Source: JBBQQK01 sp038216025 (GTDB lineage: Bacteria; Patescibacteriota; UBA1384; XYA2-FULL-43-10; 1-14-0-10-43-13). Taken from it: 6,202 nucleotides of DNA. Both the position numbers and the translations under genes were made by a program. Shown here piece by piece: positions 6,162-6,202 of this stretch (positions within the stretch are counted from its first letter, which is position 1; each line of letters opens with the position of its first letter). The notes beneath the pieces are model-generated. The model saw nothing but the letters and a program-made list of their open reading frames with translations, searched no databases and was not told the origin of the DNA. The stretch covers positions 1 through 6,202 of the forward strand of contig JBBQQK010000068.1 in NCBI GenBank assembly GCA_038216025.1, written 5' to 3'.

Positions 6162-6202
6162 TGTTTACAATCCATTCTAAATGATTATCTGATTATTGGC
6201 TC

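Overview
The window is AT-rich (roughly 40% GC by eye) bacterial DNA read with the standard code. It is consistent with a metagenomic Patescibacteria/CPR-type or another small-genome bacterium. The hints are an oligopeptide-binding protein held by an N-terminal membrane helix instead of a lipobox cysteine, a very large surface protein with a similar N-terminal helix, and no housekeeping genes. No taxonomic marker is present, so the lineage is only a guess.

Layout. (1) From 3646 leftward past base 1 (minus strand) runs one large gene for a membrane-anchored or secreted surface protein. It has a short cytoplasmic N-terminus, one hydrophobic helix, fourteen 'NVWAVG'-type repeats that would fit two seven-bladed beta-propellers, and then about five Ig-like domains running off the window. 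As given, the gene is split into three reading frames by two single-base insertions, near 2981-2984 and 1034-1042. The first lies at the edge of a perfect 15-bp inverted repeat. (2) 3647-4110 is a divergent intergenic region of 464 bp. It holds a 65-codon open stretch on the minus strand (3773-3970) that looks like a gene remnant with no start, and candidate promoters for both flanking genes. (3) 4111-5703 (plus) is an intact SBP_bac_5 (OppA/DppA-type) solute-binding protein with a strong ribosome binding site and no permease or ATPase gene next to it. (4) 5704-5905 is non-coding, with a GC-rich stem-loop cluster right after the stop that probably ends transcription. (5) 5906-6161 (minus) is a broken N-terminal fragment of a transposase-type zinc-ribbon/HTH protein, out of frame at a run of eight A.

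The genes do not form an obvious pathway. Both intact or near-intact genes encode envelope proteins facing outward: one probably binds or displays (propeller plus Ig stalk), the other captures peptides. They are transcribed divergently. The broken transposase and the orphan fragment point to an accessory, decaying region. I found no CRISPR array, tRNA, rRNA, toxin-antitoxin pair or convincing new multi-gene system.
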